NCBI GenBank assembly: GCA_038025085.1
Contig: CM076151.1
Location: 4,887,001 to 4,951,000, forward strand
Source of the DNA: Tetragonia tetragonoides
Taxonomy: Eukaryota; Streptophyta; Magnoliopsida; Caryophyllales; Aizoaceae
DNA: 64,000 nucleotides
Reading direction: 5' to 3'
Below the pieces are notes generated by a model that ran no database searches, was not told the origin of the DNA, and saw nothing but the letters and a program-made list of their open reading frames with translations. Both the position numbers and the translations under genes were made by a program. Below, one piece after another: positions 46,955-59,214 of the stretch. Position 1 is the first letter of the stretch; each line of letters starts with the position of its first letter.

Positions 46955-47185
46955 TCAACTCTTTCCTTTTTTTTAATGAATATGGAATGTACTTATTGGA
47001 ACAGAACTGGAAGTAGGTATTTTTCCTTTTTTTTTTGAGAGAAAGACCGACGATACGGTGATCGATCAAACGAAATAGCTATATCAACATTCAGCCGGAA
47101 AACCCTACCTCCCAGAACATGGGCCTTTTCCTTTTCTAGGATTGTTTAACACTGTACAAATATATTAATCAATAAAATATTTTAT

Positions 47186-47305
47186 GTGAACTTAGTTTAC
47201 GGTGGACCAAAGGTGAAATCTTTTTCAAAAATATCTCCTATATTCCTAAAAGATTTCGACTACCTCTTAATTTAACCTTTGATCCACAGTGGACTAAGTC
47301 CATAC
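47186..47305. mobile_element. Short MITE, GTGGACTTAGTCC family, copy 1
   Basis: The left end GTGAACTTAGTTTACGGTGG and the complement of the right end (GTATGGACTTAGTCCACTGTGG) are inverted repeats of about 28 bases. A longer relative with the same ends lies at 52588-52846. Family and target-site duplication are unresolved. Confidence 0.55.
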
Positions 47306-47524
47306 AAGACGAGCTGATTAATCAAAGACCACTCCATACAATGGTCCAACTAATTCTAAAGCCGGATGCTAATCAATGGGCGGTGGTGGGTTCACTCATC
47401 CAGGGAATTAAGAATCTCAATTCACACCCATCCTTTACTTGGATATTCAAATTTCTATCTTCTCATCTCATAAGTGAGCAAAATTCTATGTACATAATAA
47501 TCAGACTAAATGCTATAGATACTC

Positions 47525-47817
47525 AGGCTCCGTTTGATTCATCTGGATAAAACTGATATGAACTGAACTGAAATGATCTGAACTGAACTTAACTGAATTG
47601 ATTTTTTAAACTTAACCGTTAACCATTTAAAATTTGTCCAAACATAGTCAATATTGGACTCATTTGAAAGTATGCTTTGAGATCTTTCAGATGACATAAT
47701 TATCATCATGAAATTATTTTGGAATAAAAAGTTATATGAGTGCTAAAGTTACGCATGAACTAAACTGGACTGAACTAAACTGAATTTAAGTAAAAATAAG
47801 GTGAATCACCGGAGCCT
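47525..47817. mobile_element. MITE with AGGCTCCG termini
   Basis: The ends AGGCTCCGTTTGATTCA and (complement) AGGCTCCGGTGATTCA are inverted repeats. Subterminal regions carry CTGAACTGAACTGAA-type words, which also appear in the elements at 37391 and 60523. It could be a hAT- or Harbinger-type MITE. The target-site duplication is unclear. Confidence 0.65.
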
Positions 47818-49183
47818 CAATTGTCAAAGCAATTAATAAACAAATATGAGATTATCCAGCATAAATTTCATGTTATTTGACCCATCATCTGATAAGATTT
47901 TAGTACACTGTACATATTTTATTACTGTAGTAAAAAAAACCCATAAATTTTATGTTGTTTTGATCATTTGATATGATTTACACTACGGGGTTTATTTTTT
48001 CAATAACACAATTACACTGAAGTTTTGGCATAGTGGATAAATTAGAACTTTTTTTTAGGGCATTTAAGAACTTTGATCTATAATAGTACTAGGCAATTTA
48101 GAAAACCAATTTTGCTTCTCATTATTAGTCATTTTAGAGTTTTAATAAAGCTTTTATTATTTTTGACCCGTTCTACTACTTTTATCGTGTTTCACATTAC
48201 CTCGTTCATTACTCACTCTCTTTGCTAAATCCAAATACGATTGGTAAACTAGTCAAGTATAAGCAATCAAGATATGCTCTTGTGATTAGGAAAATTATTT
48301 CCGAACAATGAGCTTGAGGATTTCATTCATATTTATACCTTTGTGTCTCCTCCAACACCAAAAAACTACTCAAGTACAACTTATTTCTGCTAAAACTAAA
48401 ACCATATTAATATTCTTTTTGATTCATGTGTAAAAATCTTAAACAACTTATTATAGAAAAGATGGAGTATGTTTTTTAGTCGTGCAAAATAGTTACTTTT
48501 TTAGGGCGTTATAGTCACTTTCCTATAATAGTAATGGGCCCGTAATAGTAATATATCAAACTATGATTATGTTTACACTCTGATACATAGCTTGATAAAT
48601 TATTGATACTCTTGCATAGACCACTCTTTACCCCATCCTCTCATAAAAATACAAAATTTTGCATTTTAAGGTATTTTGATGGAGACATAAATTTCCCAAA
48701 ATTAGGCCAAAGTCACACTCTTAATTTCTTCAAATTCCACAGGGGAGTGTTAGCCTTTACACTTTCTAGTTTCTACAAATAAAACCTCCAAAAAAATATC
48801 AATGCAGTTATTGAAAAAATCAAGGTACTTAGACCAAATACTGAATTCAATGTTTTTGATATTTTTGTCCACCTCTTCTCTATATAAACTTACCATTCTA
48901 AGCAAAAATTCATTTTCTTCATATAAATATATAATCCTCCCAACCCTCAACAAAAAATAAATAAATCCCAACTCACTCAAACACCCTTACAAAGTTGCAA
49001 CTGCCCAAGAAAAAGATTCTATCTCTTTCAAAAAAAAAAAAAAAGATTCTATCAAAAAAAAATAAAATAACTCTGCAAGAAAAAGTAATACATATATTTA
49101 GGATCTTAAAGCAGTGACACAACATTCCTAGTCAAATAGTCATCCCCTGGGTGTTTTCTTATTCTATAGAAGAGTGCACAAAA

Positions 49184-51929
49184 ATGGCGAACGTAGTAAC
49201 AAGTTTATCCTTAGAAAATGGAACTAACAGTACTGATTTCGACGATGATGGCTCTCCGAAGCGAAAAGGTTCGATTTCTCTCTCCTCCATCCAAAAATGG
49301 AAAACCAAAAAAACACATAATATCTGTTGGTTCAGTTTATGTTTTTGTTGTTGTTGTTGTTGTTGTTGTTTTGGTTTAGCAAAATGTTTGATATATTTTT
49401 GATGATCATATTCATGAAATGTTGTTGTTTTGTTTTGTTGTTTTTCTCATGGGCCTTAAATTATGAAGGTACATGGGTGACGGCAAGTGCACACATAATA
49501 ACAGCAGTGATAGGGTCAGGAATATTGTCACTAGCATGGGCCGTGGCCCAAATGGGTTGGATTGCTGGGCCTGCTGTTCTTTTGTCTTTCTCTCTCATCA
49601 CTTGGTTTGCTTCTGCTTTGCTTGCTGATTGTTACAGAAATCCCAATACTGGCAAAAGGCATTATACTTACAGAGAGGCTGTAAGATCTATCCTAGGTAA
49701 TTCATTAATTTTTCCCAAAATTAAATATAATTTTTTTGGGTTTTATGAAAATGGTTGAAGTTTTTTTGTTTTTTTGGTTCTTTTGTGCCAATAATCAACC
49801 TGTTTTTGAGTTTGAGTACGACTGAACTTAAGTAAACTGAATGAAATTGGTTTTTTCCTGCTCATTGGCGAGAACAAAGCCAATAAGTTAAGTGACACGT
49901 ATATATTTTCGGAAAATTTCCTTCGTTCTTTCTAGGCTTAAGTGGCTTACTTTATATTTTTGGGTAAAATGTTGTTTCTTTTGAGAATTGGTGGAGAACA
50001 AGGTTTCATAAAAAAATACAAAAACAAAAAAGCAAAAATTCCTTCAAAGTTCAAACCACAAAGAAGTACAAATTCGTTTGTTTATAATCACTTTTTCCAA
50101 ACAAAAAAAGTACTAATAATTTTTTTCCTTTCTAAATAAATATACAGGTGGAAGAAAATTCATGTTTCTTGGTTTAGCTCAGTATTCCAATTTCGTAGGA
50201 GTATCAATTGGTTATACAATCACTGCTTCAATAAGCATGGCGTACGTTTTACTTGTCTTTGATCATGAAATGTTCATTTTTTTTTACCCCTTTGATTACT
50301 TAAGTTACTGAATTGATTTACTAATTAACAGGGCTGTTAAAAGAGCTATCTGCTTTCACAAGGAGGGACATGAAGCAGGATGCCATACATCAAATAATTT
50401 ATTTATCTTAATATTTGGAATTGCTCAGTTATTTTTGAGCCAACTTCCCAATTTTCATAAGCTATCATGGCTCTCTGTTGTTGCTGCAATTACATCATTT
50501 GGTTATTCATTTATCGGAATTGCTCTCTCCATAGCCAAAGTTGCAGGTCAGTAAAATATATATAGCCTTTAAAAAACAATTAAATTAAAATTAAAAAGGA
50601 ATTAGATTGCGGTGAGTTCATTTCTCCTTATTACTAGTGTTTTATATATTGCACGCGATGCCTAGTGTACAAAAATTAAAATTGTTTTATTTTTGTTAGG
50701 CGGGGAAATAATTGAGATTGATTAGATGAATTGAAATTTAAGTTGAAGGTGGAAGCCATGCTAGGACATCTTTCACAGGAGTAGAAGTTGGAGTGGATGT
50801 AACGATGGCCCAAAAAGTTTGGAATATCTTGACAGCAATGGGCAACATGGCCTTTGCTTATGCATTTTCAATGGTTCTCATTGAAATACAAGTAAGCCTA
50901 AAAGTCTCTTTAAATATTTATTTATAAAATAATAATCACCTTTTTATGAATGCATTGCTAAATGTCTTATCTAGTGAGTACGCCTCTTTTTGTCCTCAAT
51001 AAAATTAAGATCGTGTTTTATGGCCTGACAATAATATCACCGGCCATTTCATAGGTACGTCAATAAAGTTAACAACTTATACGATCAAAGTTGTATCTAG
51101 TACTATGAGGGATGAGTCTATTGTTTTGTGATGTTCTATGAATTTATTTTGTATTCAGGACACACTAAAATCAAGTCCCCCAGAAAAAGTAGTTATGAAG
51201 AAAGCAGCCACAGTTGGGATTTTCATCACTACGAGTTTTTACTTATTGTGTGGAATGTTTGGCTATGCCGCGTTTGGGAATGATGCACCAGGAAATTTCT
51301 TGACTGGATTTGGTTTCTATGAACCATATTGGCTCATCGCCATTGCTAATAGTTTCATAGCCATCCATCTTGTTGGAGCTTATCAGGTATACAAGTAATC
51401 TTTACATTTCTAAATAGCGGATAGCCACTCCATTTTATTGTGAGTTGGCATCGCACAAAACTTTGTCGTAAGCACATAACATTGGAGTACATGATTGGAA
51501 CAGGTATTTGCGCAGCCGCTTTACGAGTTTGTGGAGACACTATGTTCCAATACATGGCCAGAGAGCAAATTCATAACAGGGGAACACCCAATAAATCTCC
51601 CCTTTTGTGGTGCCTACAACTTGAACTTCTTCAGGCTCATTTGGAGAACAATATACGTTATAATTATGACTGTCATCGCAATGATCTTCCCATTCTTCAA
51701 CGATTTCGTAGGTCTTATTGGAGCGTTTTCATTCTGGCCACTCACCATATATTTCCCTACAGAAATGTACATTGCTCAAGCCAAGATAACTAAATTTTCA
51801 TCAACATGGATTTGGCTTAAGGTGTTGAGCTATGTTTGCTTGATTGTATCCCTCTTGGCAATTGCTGCTTCGATTCGAGGTCTTGCTGTGAACGTTGCAT
51901 CATTCAAGCCTTTTCATTCTATGTCTTGA
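49184..51929 (+). CDS. Amino acid permease (AAP family)
   Basis: Seven exons (49184-49268, 49469-49696, 50148-50241, 50332-50546, 50749-50891, 51159-51386, 51504-51929) join in frame to give 472 residues, the usual length of plant AAPs. After a hydrophilic N-terminus of about 30 residues the protein has GTWVTASAHIITAVIGSGIL and LAWAVAQMGWIAGP. Further landmarks are GKRHYTYREAV, GYTITASIS, AFAYAFSMVLIEIQDTLKS, GYAAFGNDAPGNFLTGFGFY and LIWRTIYVI. These are landmarks of plasma-membrane proton-coupled amino acid importers of the AAAP superfamily. Eleven membrane spans are expected, but I did not delimit each. All introns are GT-AG. The substrate range cannot be told from sequence. Confidence 0.95.
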
Positions 51930-52109
51930 TGATTATTATGTATATGTTTTGCACCATATTGTTCGATCTCGAAATGTTGTTTGCTTTATTTAAAAAGTTA
52001 TAGTTTGATTGGGAAATGTTGAACAGTTTTAGAAAAAGTTTACCATGTATCATGAAGTAGTTTCAATTTCACTGGTTAGGGTGTTGGGGAATAAATTGGT
52101 AAAATTGTC

Positions 52110-53313
52110 ATTTCGGGCTATTTTTCTCACTCTAGATTTATAACCGTCTAAAATATGAGTCTAGGTGGTTGTTGAAAAACAAAAATATCTTAAAAGATAA
52201 TTTTATAAACAATAAAAAACAATCATCAAAGGTGGTTTAATTATAATTATTAAAAAAAATAAAAAGGTGGTTTTTCTCAAAAAAAAAAAAGAAAAGAAAA
52301 TCCTTATTATTTGTTAATCATCCCAAAAACCAATCATGAGCATTCAAAATTGTAATGTTTTCTTTTTAAAAACGGATAACAGTGTATGAGCAGTTGTGGA
52401 CCTTGTGGTTATGGACCTTTCAGACCTTATGTGTGTGGGGCCTGTGGGCTACATCATTGAATATGAATATTAGCCTATCTACAAAAGTTATCTCATGTGA
52501 TACGAGAATTTGGCCAACTGATTTAGACTGCATTTAAGGGGTATAGGATTAGGCGTATAGCGTTCTCAAACTAACTAAAAATAATTTGTGTGGACTTAGG
52601 TCTTAGTTTATAATGGATTAATAATCTAATGTCACTTCATACTTTGTTTGGAGTCACCTTTTTAATAGTGAAGCCATCCCCTATTTTTAGTGGAGCCATC
52701 CCCTTTGGCGTCATCCCCTTGGCGCCACTCCTCTAACAGTAGAGTCACTCCATACTTTACCTGAAGTCACCTCTTCATCTAGAGTCACCTCTTTATCTGG
52801 AGTCACTTCTCAAATATACTTGATCCACGATAGATTAAGTCCACACAAGACTAGCCGCAAACTAACGAGCAATTGTTGGTTTAATGTGTTGGGCCACACA
52901 AATCTTGGCTCAATTCTCTAGTCCCAGCACCCAATTTTTATTTTAGTTTTTTATTTTGTTGTTATTCTTGTTGTTGTTGTGATTTGTGATCTACCAAAGT
53001 ATTCTTTAATTTCAACTTGGGTAGAAGTAGAACCACTAGAATAAAAAAAACCCAATGCTGACCAAGAGAAAGAAAAAAAGGTTGTTATGGGGGCTATTTT
53101 TGTCACTCTGAGACCTGGGTTCATAACTATCTAGGATATAAGTTTAGGTGGTTGTTATTGGAAAACAAAATTATCTTAAAAGATAATTATAAAAAAAATA
53201 GAAAAACAATCATCAAAGTGGTTTAAGTACTAAAAAATAAAGATGGTTTTTCTCAAAGATGGTTTTGTTGATCATCCCACTTCAAAATTCATGAGCATTC
53301 AAACTTGGTTAGC
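52110..53313. repeat. Pair of direct repeats about 1 kb apart
   Basis: About 52110-52360 and 53091-53313 share ordered blocks: GGGCTATTTTT, GTCACTCT or CTCACTCT, TAGGTGGTTGTT, ATCTTAAAAGATAATT, AACAATCATCAAAG and CATGAGCATTCAAA. They diverge between blocks, so this is an older duplication or two copies of a dispersed repeat. The MITE at 52588 lies between them. Confidence 0.7.
52588..52846. mobile_element. MITE, GTGGACTTAGTCC family, copy 2
   Basis: The left end GTGTGGACTTAGGTC and the complement of the right end (GTGTGGACTTAATCTATCG) are inverted repeats. The interior has several GAGTCACCTCTT-type short repeats. The termini match the element at 47186-47305. Confidence 0.6.
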
Positions 53314-53354
53314 AAAACTTGTATGAGACCAACTCACAAAACAATGAGTTCACT

Positions 53355-53612
53355 AATGTATATGAATCACTTATTATAAGCCGTAAACCTTATTCCACTA
53401 AAAAATGACCATCGTCCTTTCAAAAGTTACGGAAAACCCATTTAAACAAGTTTTTTTAAAAATATTTTTTAGAACTCACAAAAAAAATGGCCGATTCACT
53501 ATTTAGAAATGTATATGGATCACTTATTATGAGCCGTGAACCTTAATTTACTAAAAATTGATCATCGTCCTTCTAAAAGTTACGGAAAGCCCATTTAAAC
53601 AAGTTTATAGAG
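53355..53612. repeat. Tandem duplication (about 155-base period)
   Basis: Two adjacent copies share ATGTATATGRATCACTTATT, AGCCGTRAACCTTA, CATCGTCCTT and AGTTACGGAAARCCCATTTA. A shorter GAGGAATCCTAAACAAGTTT duplication follows at about 53610-53670. Confidence 0.75.
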
Positions 53613-53699
53613 GAATCCTAAACAAGTTTTTTTTTTTTTAATTTTTATTTAGAGGAATCCTAAACAAGTTTTTGTGCTGCGCTTTATACGTTTTAATAA

Positions 53700-53997
53700 G
53701 GGCATGCTTGGAATGAGGGTAAAGATTAAAGGGGTAATAGGCAGAATTATAGGCTAAAATGGAGGGTGTGGGAGATAGTGAGTGTTAGATTTTGTGAAAA
53801 TAAGGGTAATCATTTCCCCCATTTGGGAGGTAAAAGTTACCCACCCTCCCCCTAGAGTAATGCATTACCCTCATTTCTCCATTCATTTCCTCCATAACCC
53901 CCTTAATCATTACCCATCACCACCTCCACCTTCCTATTTTACCCTTTAATTTGTTCCATTACCCCCTTAATCATTACCCCCAATCCAAGCATGCACT
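53700..53997. mobile_element. MITE with GCATGCTTGGA termini
   Basis: The left end GGGCATGCTTGGAATGAGGG and the complement of the right end (GTGCATGCTTGGATTGGGGG) are long inverted repeats that continue inward through GTAAWGATTAA. No coding sequence is inside. The length of about 300 bases is typical for a MITE. Confidence 0.75.
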
Positions 53998-54443
53998 TAT
54001 ATTAGAGGTAATAGAAATAACATAAATACAAATTTATCTTAATTAACCATTTTATAATTTACAAATGTGATTTATTAATTATTTTTTTTTATCATAAATG
54101 TGATTTTAATATAAGTGTGTAATTGATCAATAATACTCTAATCTTCATTAAAACAGTGGTACTACCAACTTACAATATATGGCTACAGGGGTTTAAAACC
54201 AGCACACAGATAAATAGATAATGTACGGTCCTCTTCTTTTTTTTTTTTTTTGAGGTAAATTATGGAAAGTTTATGGAAAGTTTATAGAAAGTTGTAAGGG
54301 CTAGGACTCTTTTGGTTGGATTTAGGTGCGTAATAGGGCTATATAAAGAGATATAAGTACATCCAAAAATAAACACCCTCACATAAAAAAAAAACCGACT
54401 TCTCATACACAAACTTCCACACTTTTCATACACCAGCACCAGG

Positions 54444-55340
54444 ATGGCTCAAGGATGCAATCATCTTGGTTTCCTCGGTGACAACTGCAGCAAGTGTGGT
54501 GTGTCCAAAACCAAGTGCACGGGCATCACCACCATACCTTTCAACTACGTCAATCCCACCCTAAGCTTAAACGTGAAAGAAATTCCTGGTCTTCGAGAGA
54601 AAAACTTGCAAATCTTGATGAGCCGTAAGAAGTTAGTCCTCATCTTAGATATAGATCATACCCTTGTTCACGCAACAGAAACGAGCAAGATCGATATGAA
54701 AGGAAAACCTGACTTGCCTACGGTTCTTGGTGGTTTCATGTCCGTAAAGTTAAGGCCCGGGGTTAAGGATTTCTTGGAGAAAGCAAGTACACTGTTCGAT
54801 TTGTGCCTCTATACCTTGGGGACTCGTGAATATGCGAAGAGTTTGACGAAGTTGTTGAATCCAAAGGGGTTGTCTCTGTTTGGGCAGGATGACTGGAGAA
54901 TCATTAGTAGGGAGGACTGTACAACTAAGTGGCGGAAAGGATTGGATGTTGTCTTGTATCCTGAGCGAGTCGTATTGATCGTTGATGATGTGAAGAACTC
55001 TTGGGTAAAGAGTGACAGGGGCAATGTTCTAACCATAAAATCCTATAAATATGATTTCTACAACAGTATGGGTGATGACCGCACTAAGGATGATATGGAA
55101 CTTGCTAAGATTTCAAGAGTACTTTGGGATATTCATAGGAGGTTCTTTGATGGTGGTAGCAGTTCAAAAGGGGATTATGGGACAAGGGATGTAAGACAAT
55201 TGCTACAAGGCCCTCTGATGAGGGATCAAGGCCAAGAAACGACGTACTTGGACTGCAACAAAGAGGATCGGAGTAAGGATGTCAAGGACAAGATTGATGC
55301 GAAGCTGCTTGACGGTATGGCAAGGATGCAAGTGATGTAA
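54444..55340 (+). CDS. FCP1/CPL4-like CTD phosphatase domain protein, intact paralogue
   Basis: A single-exon frame of 298 residues. It has the N-terminal Cys-pair segment (CNHLGFLGDNCSKCG), GITTIPFNYVNPTLSLNVKE and the FCP1 homology domain. Catalytic DIDHT is at 69-73, followed by YTLGTREYA and VLIVDDVKNSW. The tail contains GTRDVRQLLQG. FCP1-type enzymes remove phosphates from the heptad repeats of RNA polymerase II, and the nearest known plant type is CPL4. There is no BRCT domain, so how it would be targeted to polymerase is unclear. It is the full-length reference for the frameshifted copy at 35560-36369, about 19 kb away on the same strand. Confidence 0.88.
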   Translation: MAQGCNHLGFLGDNCSKCGVSKTKCTGITTIPFNYVNPTLSLNVKEIPGLREKNLQILMSRKKLVLILDIDHTLVHATETSKIDMKGKPDLPTVLGGFMSVKLRPGVKDFLEKASTLFDLCLYTLGTREYAKSLTKLLNPKGLSLFGQDDWRIISREDCTTKWRKGLDVVLYPERVVLIVDDVKNSWVKSDRGNVLTIKSYKYDFYNSMGDDRTKDDMELAKISRVLWDIHRRFFDGGSSSKGDYGTRDVRQLLQGPLMRDQGQETTYLDCNKEDRSKDVKDKIDAKLLDGMARMQVM

Positions 55341-56100
55341 TTTTATCCCACAGGAAACAGAACCTGTTTGGAATAATTATGCTTCAGGTAAACAACCAGA
55401 AACCATATCTTTACCGTTTTTTTAGTAACTAACTCAACGCTCAGTAACTTATATTGGTCTTAATTCATGAGCTTGCTATGTAATTCTTTATTTTATACCC
55501 ATTTAAATCTACACAACGATAATGAATGTATATTAGGAATAAAGCCTGCCTTGTATCTGACGAATTCCTCATATTATCTTGCGCACACACACACAATAAA
55601 GATGATCGATTTAGTGTTAATGCAATAAGGTTTGATCCGCAAAACCCTTTTAAATATAATAAGTGAGACCAAAAGTCCACACTCTACAGGCTTAAATGCC
55701 AATTTTTGAATGAAATAAGTGGATCAAAAATCCACAAAATAAAATAAAATAAAGCTGCAAGCTTAAATAAGGCACGTTATGCTGTAGAGAAATCTGGGGG
55801 ATCAAACTTGAGCTAAATAACACACTTCGATCACTATATATATATGCACCACGGTGTATGAGGACCAAGTCATGATACAAGGTTGTGCCTAAACTATATA
55901 GGTTCATCATCTAGTTTTGGGTTAAAATAACTCTTTCGAATGCTCTTTGTACCTATAGAACGTTACTGAGTGAAGAGTTGGTTATTCTACACTTTTGAAA
56001 TTCGGTATGGTTTTTGGGTGTTTGCCAAGAGGAAGTCATGGCTACTTTTTAGTAGTACACTTTACTGATGCAACTGTCGCCAGAAGTTGAGGAACTTCGC
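55341..56100. other. FCP1-like 3' flank
   Basis: No gene is supported. The stretch is AT-rich with a short (CA)n run at about 55584-55594. Confidence 0.5.
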
Positions 56101-56462
56101 AGGATACAATCAGCTGAAACAGAAGAGGAAGGAAGAAAAGAAAAGGATTAGTTTGTACGTGTACTCTGCATTTCAGATATAGTAGATTTGGTGCATCCTC
56201 GGCTGTGGTTTTTTCCCCTCTATACAGTCGGCTGAAACAGAAGAGAAAGGAGGAAAAGAAAAGAATAATCTGTATATGTACTCTGCATTTCAGATAGTGG
56301 ATTTGGTGCTTCCTCGGCTGTAGTTTTTCCCTCTATACATACAGTCAGCTGAAACAGAAGAGAAAAGAGGAAAGAAAAGGATTAATCTGTATATGTACTC
56401 TGCATTTCAGATATAGTGGATTTGGTGCTTCCTCGGCCGTGGTTTTTTCCCTCTACACTGGA
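56101..56462. repeat. Tandem array, three units of about 118 bases
   Basis: Each unit contains CGCTGAAACAGAAGAG-like, AAGAAAAGRATTA, GTGTACTCTGCATTTCAGAT or TATGTACTCTGCATTTCAGA, and GGTGCWTCCTCGGC blocks in the same order. The units are highly similar, suggesting recent expansion. No coding potential is evident. Confidence 0.85.
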
Positions 56463-56574
56463 GGGTTTTCCACGTAAAAATCTTTGTGCCTTATTGCTTC
56501 TACTTTTCCGCACTTACTTTCTGTTATATATTTTGTGTTAGGTAGTATATATGCATGCATGTGGTCTTTGCGAT

Positions 56575-58829
56575 GAGCTTACAGCCACCAGTGAGAGTGG
56601 CCGATAGGTCATTACATTCATCAATTAGTTCTCTAAGCGTAAACAGATTGGTCGTAGCAAATATAAATTACCAGCAATCCGTTGACATCCTCCAAGGTCA
56701 CCCCCCCCCCCCCCCCACCCAATAGCTTTTTCTTCGTCAATCATCAGGCATCGGCAGTGGATGAACAACTGGCCATCAACGTCATAAGATGTCTGAACAG
56801 ATGGCCCTAATCCATTTCGTACATCTGAATTCTCTGCTTGATTTATTCCTGTTCATAAGGCTCTTCCACTGTACAAGGTTGTCTTATGCTTATGTTGCAG
56901 ACGACTCTAGAGTCTTCTGTTGCTCAAATTTGTCAACATAAATAACCTTCACTTCCGTTTAGTGAATCTGTTACCGCACCATATGAAAGTTAGTGACTTT
57001 AATTTGTTAACTTGTCCGAGTCACAGATAAAGGTTTGTTTGAAGTTGTAGAAATGGCAGAGTTCTTTACGAATGACAGTCATCAATTCAAGACTCCCAAC
57101 AGCAGACTGCACATTTGTTTTGTTCAATCAATCAATTGTGTCATAACACAGCTTCTGAGACTCAGTCAAATTGTCATATACTTGCAATCTTTATGGGACC
57201 CTACTAAAAAACCTTAGAGCTTCATTCACATCCGTTCCAATTGTAAAATTTTAACTGGGTGAGGATGCAGATTCAGATCATGCTTTCAACTCCTACCGTC
57301 TTCCTTTACGGTAACATCTTCATATTTTTACACAAGAGGATCAAGGATAGGAACCAGGACTTCTTGATTCTAAGGCTTGCTGAAATTGATCGTCTAATGA
57401 TCTGCATTGAACATCTATCGTATTTGCTTATGGTCATGGGCATTCATGTTACAATTTAGAACTTTGCTGTCTTTGCTAGAAGAGTCTGTTTTCTGGATGT
57501 AAGAATACGCCTATATTATGTATACACAAATGGACATAAATCAAAGATCAAGAACAAGGTACTTGAGCATTGTAAATTTTGGGTGTACTAAGATTTGGTA
57601 TCCAAAATGCAGAGAGGAGTAAGGCAAATCACTTTAGGATCCTCTTTGCATAGAAAATTACTCATGTTTTTTCAGATGTTGATTTGCTCATTTGAAAGGA
57701 ACAAACATGAATTCTAACCTACTAAGAGGCCAAACAGAAAGGAAGTAGAAAAGCAACTGAATATATATACCCATTCCATCTGCAAGTCCTGCAGTTTACA
57801 CCTTAGGGGATAGATATATGATGAGTGAAATAACCAAAGTTGTAATCAATATTGAATAGATACAGTTCTCTTATTGAACTTAGAAACATCACAATTTTAC
57901 CTGTGTTTCTTGTAGATTGTTACGCGTTCGGCAAATATTTGTACAGGCTTGCATTGAAAATAACAGTTAGTTCACAATGCGTCTCAGAAAATGGGTGACA
58001 AGGGTAACAGTAAAACTTATCTTGGCATCTTTTGTCAATACTGGTAAAGCAGGGTGCCATGACTCTTGCTATTGATGGCTTGTTCCTGCATAACTGCATT
58101 TATATTAGGAGAATGGTCAATATGTCATTTACTTCATCGATTAGTTTTTTGCAAGTAAACAGATTGGTAATAAGTAGAGTATTTTACCTGCAATAATTCT
58201 TGAATGACATCTCCAAGGTTACAGTCCCTTAGCTTCTAGTTCGTAAATCATCAGGCTTTCGACGTCAATATCTCTGAGATGTCTGAACAGACGGCATAGT
58301 CCATCTTTTACTCCGGACTCCTCTGTTTGATTCATTTCTATCCCGGACTTGAACAAGGTTGTCTTACACTGCAAACGACTCTTCTCCATATCTAGAGCCA
58401 TCTGCTGCTCGGGATCTTCAACATCAATGACCAACTTCACTTCTTTATTGAATTGGTTAATAGGGTGTAGAAAAGTTAGTAGGAGTATCTTGTTATCATT
58501 CCCAAGTCACAAAAGTTCGTTCAAAGTTGTAATGAAATGAACACTGACAGATGACAGACATCAACACTGACTGTCATTATCGGGCAATTCAATAAAGCAC
58601 ATCAGTTCCAGCAGAAAACATATTCAGATCATGCTGCTAACTACTACTCACCCATCTATCTCAGTATTATGTATACACAAATGGACATAAATCAAAGATC
58701 AAGAACAAGTTACTTGAGCATTGTAAATTTTGGGTGTACTAAGATTTGGTATCCAAAATGTAGAGAGGAGTAAGGCAAATCACTTTAGGATCCTCTTTGC
58801 ATAGAAAATTACTCATGTTTTTTCAGATG
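56575..58829. repeat. Segmental duplication: two copies of a gene-fragment region
   Basis: Copy 1 (about 56575-57683) and copy 2 (about 58100-58829) share many blocks in order. Examples are AAACAGATTGGT, AGATGTCTGAACAGA, ACAAGGTTGTCTTA and GCAGACGACTCT or GCAAACGACTCT. They end in a nearly identical stretch at 57513-57683 and 58664-58829. Copy 2 keeps an open frame on the minus strand, while copy 1 has lost it and contains a C run at 56700-56717. Copy 2 lacks about 200 bases present in copy 1. Confidence 0.8.
58219..58497 (-). CDS. Hypothetical protein fragment
   Basis: A minus-strand frame ends at 58219 and reads INQFNKEVKLVIDVEDPEQQ, later KSRLQCKTTLFKSG, and ends LRDIDVESLMIYELEAKGL. The composition looks coding, and the decayed duplicate at 56.7-57.0 kb covers the same part. 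A second minus-strand frame at 59215-59412 (MSTNWINVTLKCRDVDKHAR) may be an upstream exon of the same gene, with unidentified sequence between. I do not recognise the family. Confidence 0.4.
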   Translation of the reverse strand, partial: DNKILLLTFLHPINQFNKEVKLVIDVEDPEQQMALDMEKSRLQCKTTLFKSGIEMNQTEESGVKDGLCRLFRHLRDIDVESLMIYELEAKGL

Positions 58830-59214
58830 TTTATCGTGTAAGCGTTTTGGAAAACCATTCATTATTCGCAACGGTTATCGGAAGAAAAGTTGGTGTTGGG
58901 TCGATGCCTTAAAGTCTTTTATTACGGGTTATGTTACAGTAGGTTACGTTACTAACTTATTGTACCGTAGGTTATGTTATGTTATATTCTGTTACGGGAT
59001 GTACGTTAGGTTATTCCATACAAGCTCATTAATAAAGTCCAGTCTATTCTAGATTAGGAAATTAGCCCATAATTTCCTATCTCCTATATATAGTCTAATC
59101 TGTAACCCATAAGCTAGAGAAAAATAGTCACTATGTAAACGGGGCGGGGCGTCCAGGTAGACATCTAGTGTTGTATCATATGTGAGGACGAGAGAATTTT
59201 TCTTCTGTAATCTT

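Larger units (their letters stand above)
46740..49183. other. Repeat-rich intergenic region before the amino acid permease
   Basis: No gene is supported. It contains A runs near 46792-46815, an (ATT)n microsatellite at about 46899-46954 and two MITEs listed separately. The last 300 bases should hold the permease promoter. Confidence 0.5.
51930..54443. other. Repeat-rich intergenic region before the second FCP1-like gene
   Basis: No gene is supported. It holds a pair of about 220-base direct repeats (about 52110-52360 and 53091-53313), a tandem duplication at about 53355-53612 and two MITEs listed separately. TATATAAAG at about 54340 lies roughly 100 bases upstream of the FCP1-like ATG and is a likely TATA box. 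Confidence 0.55.
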
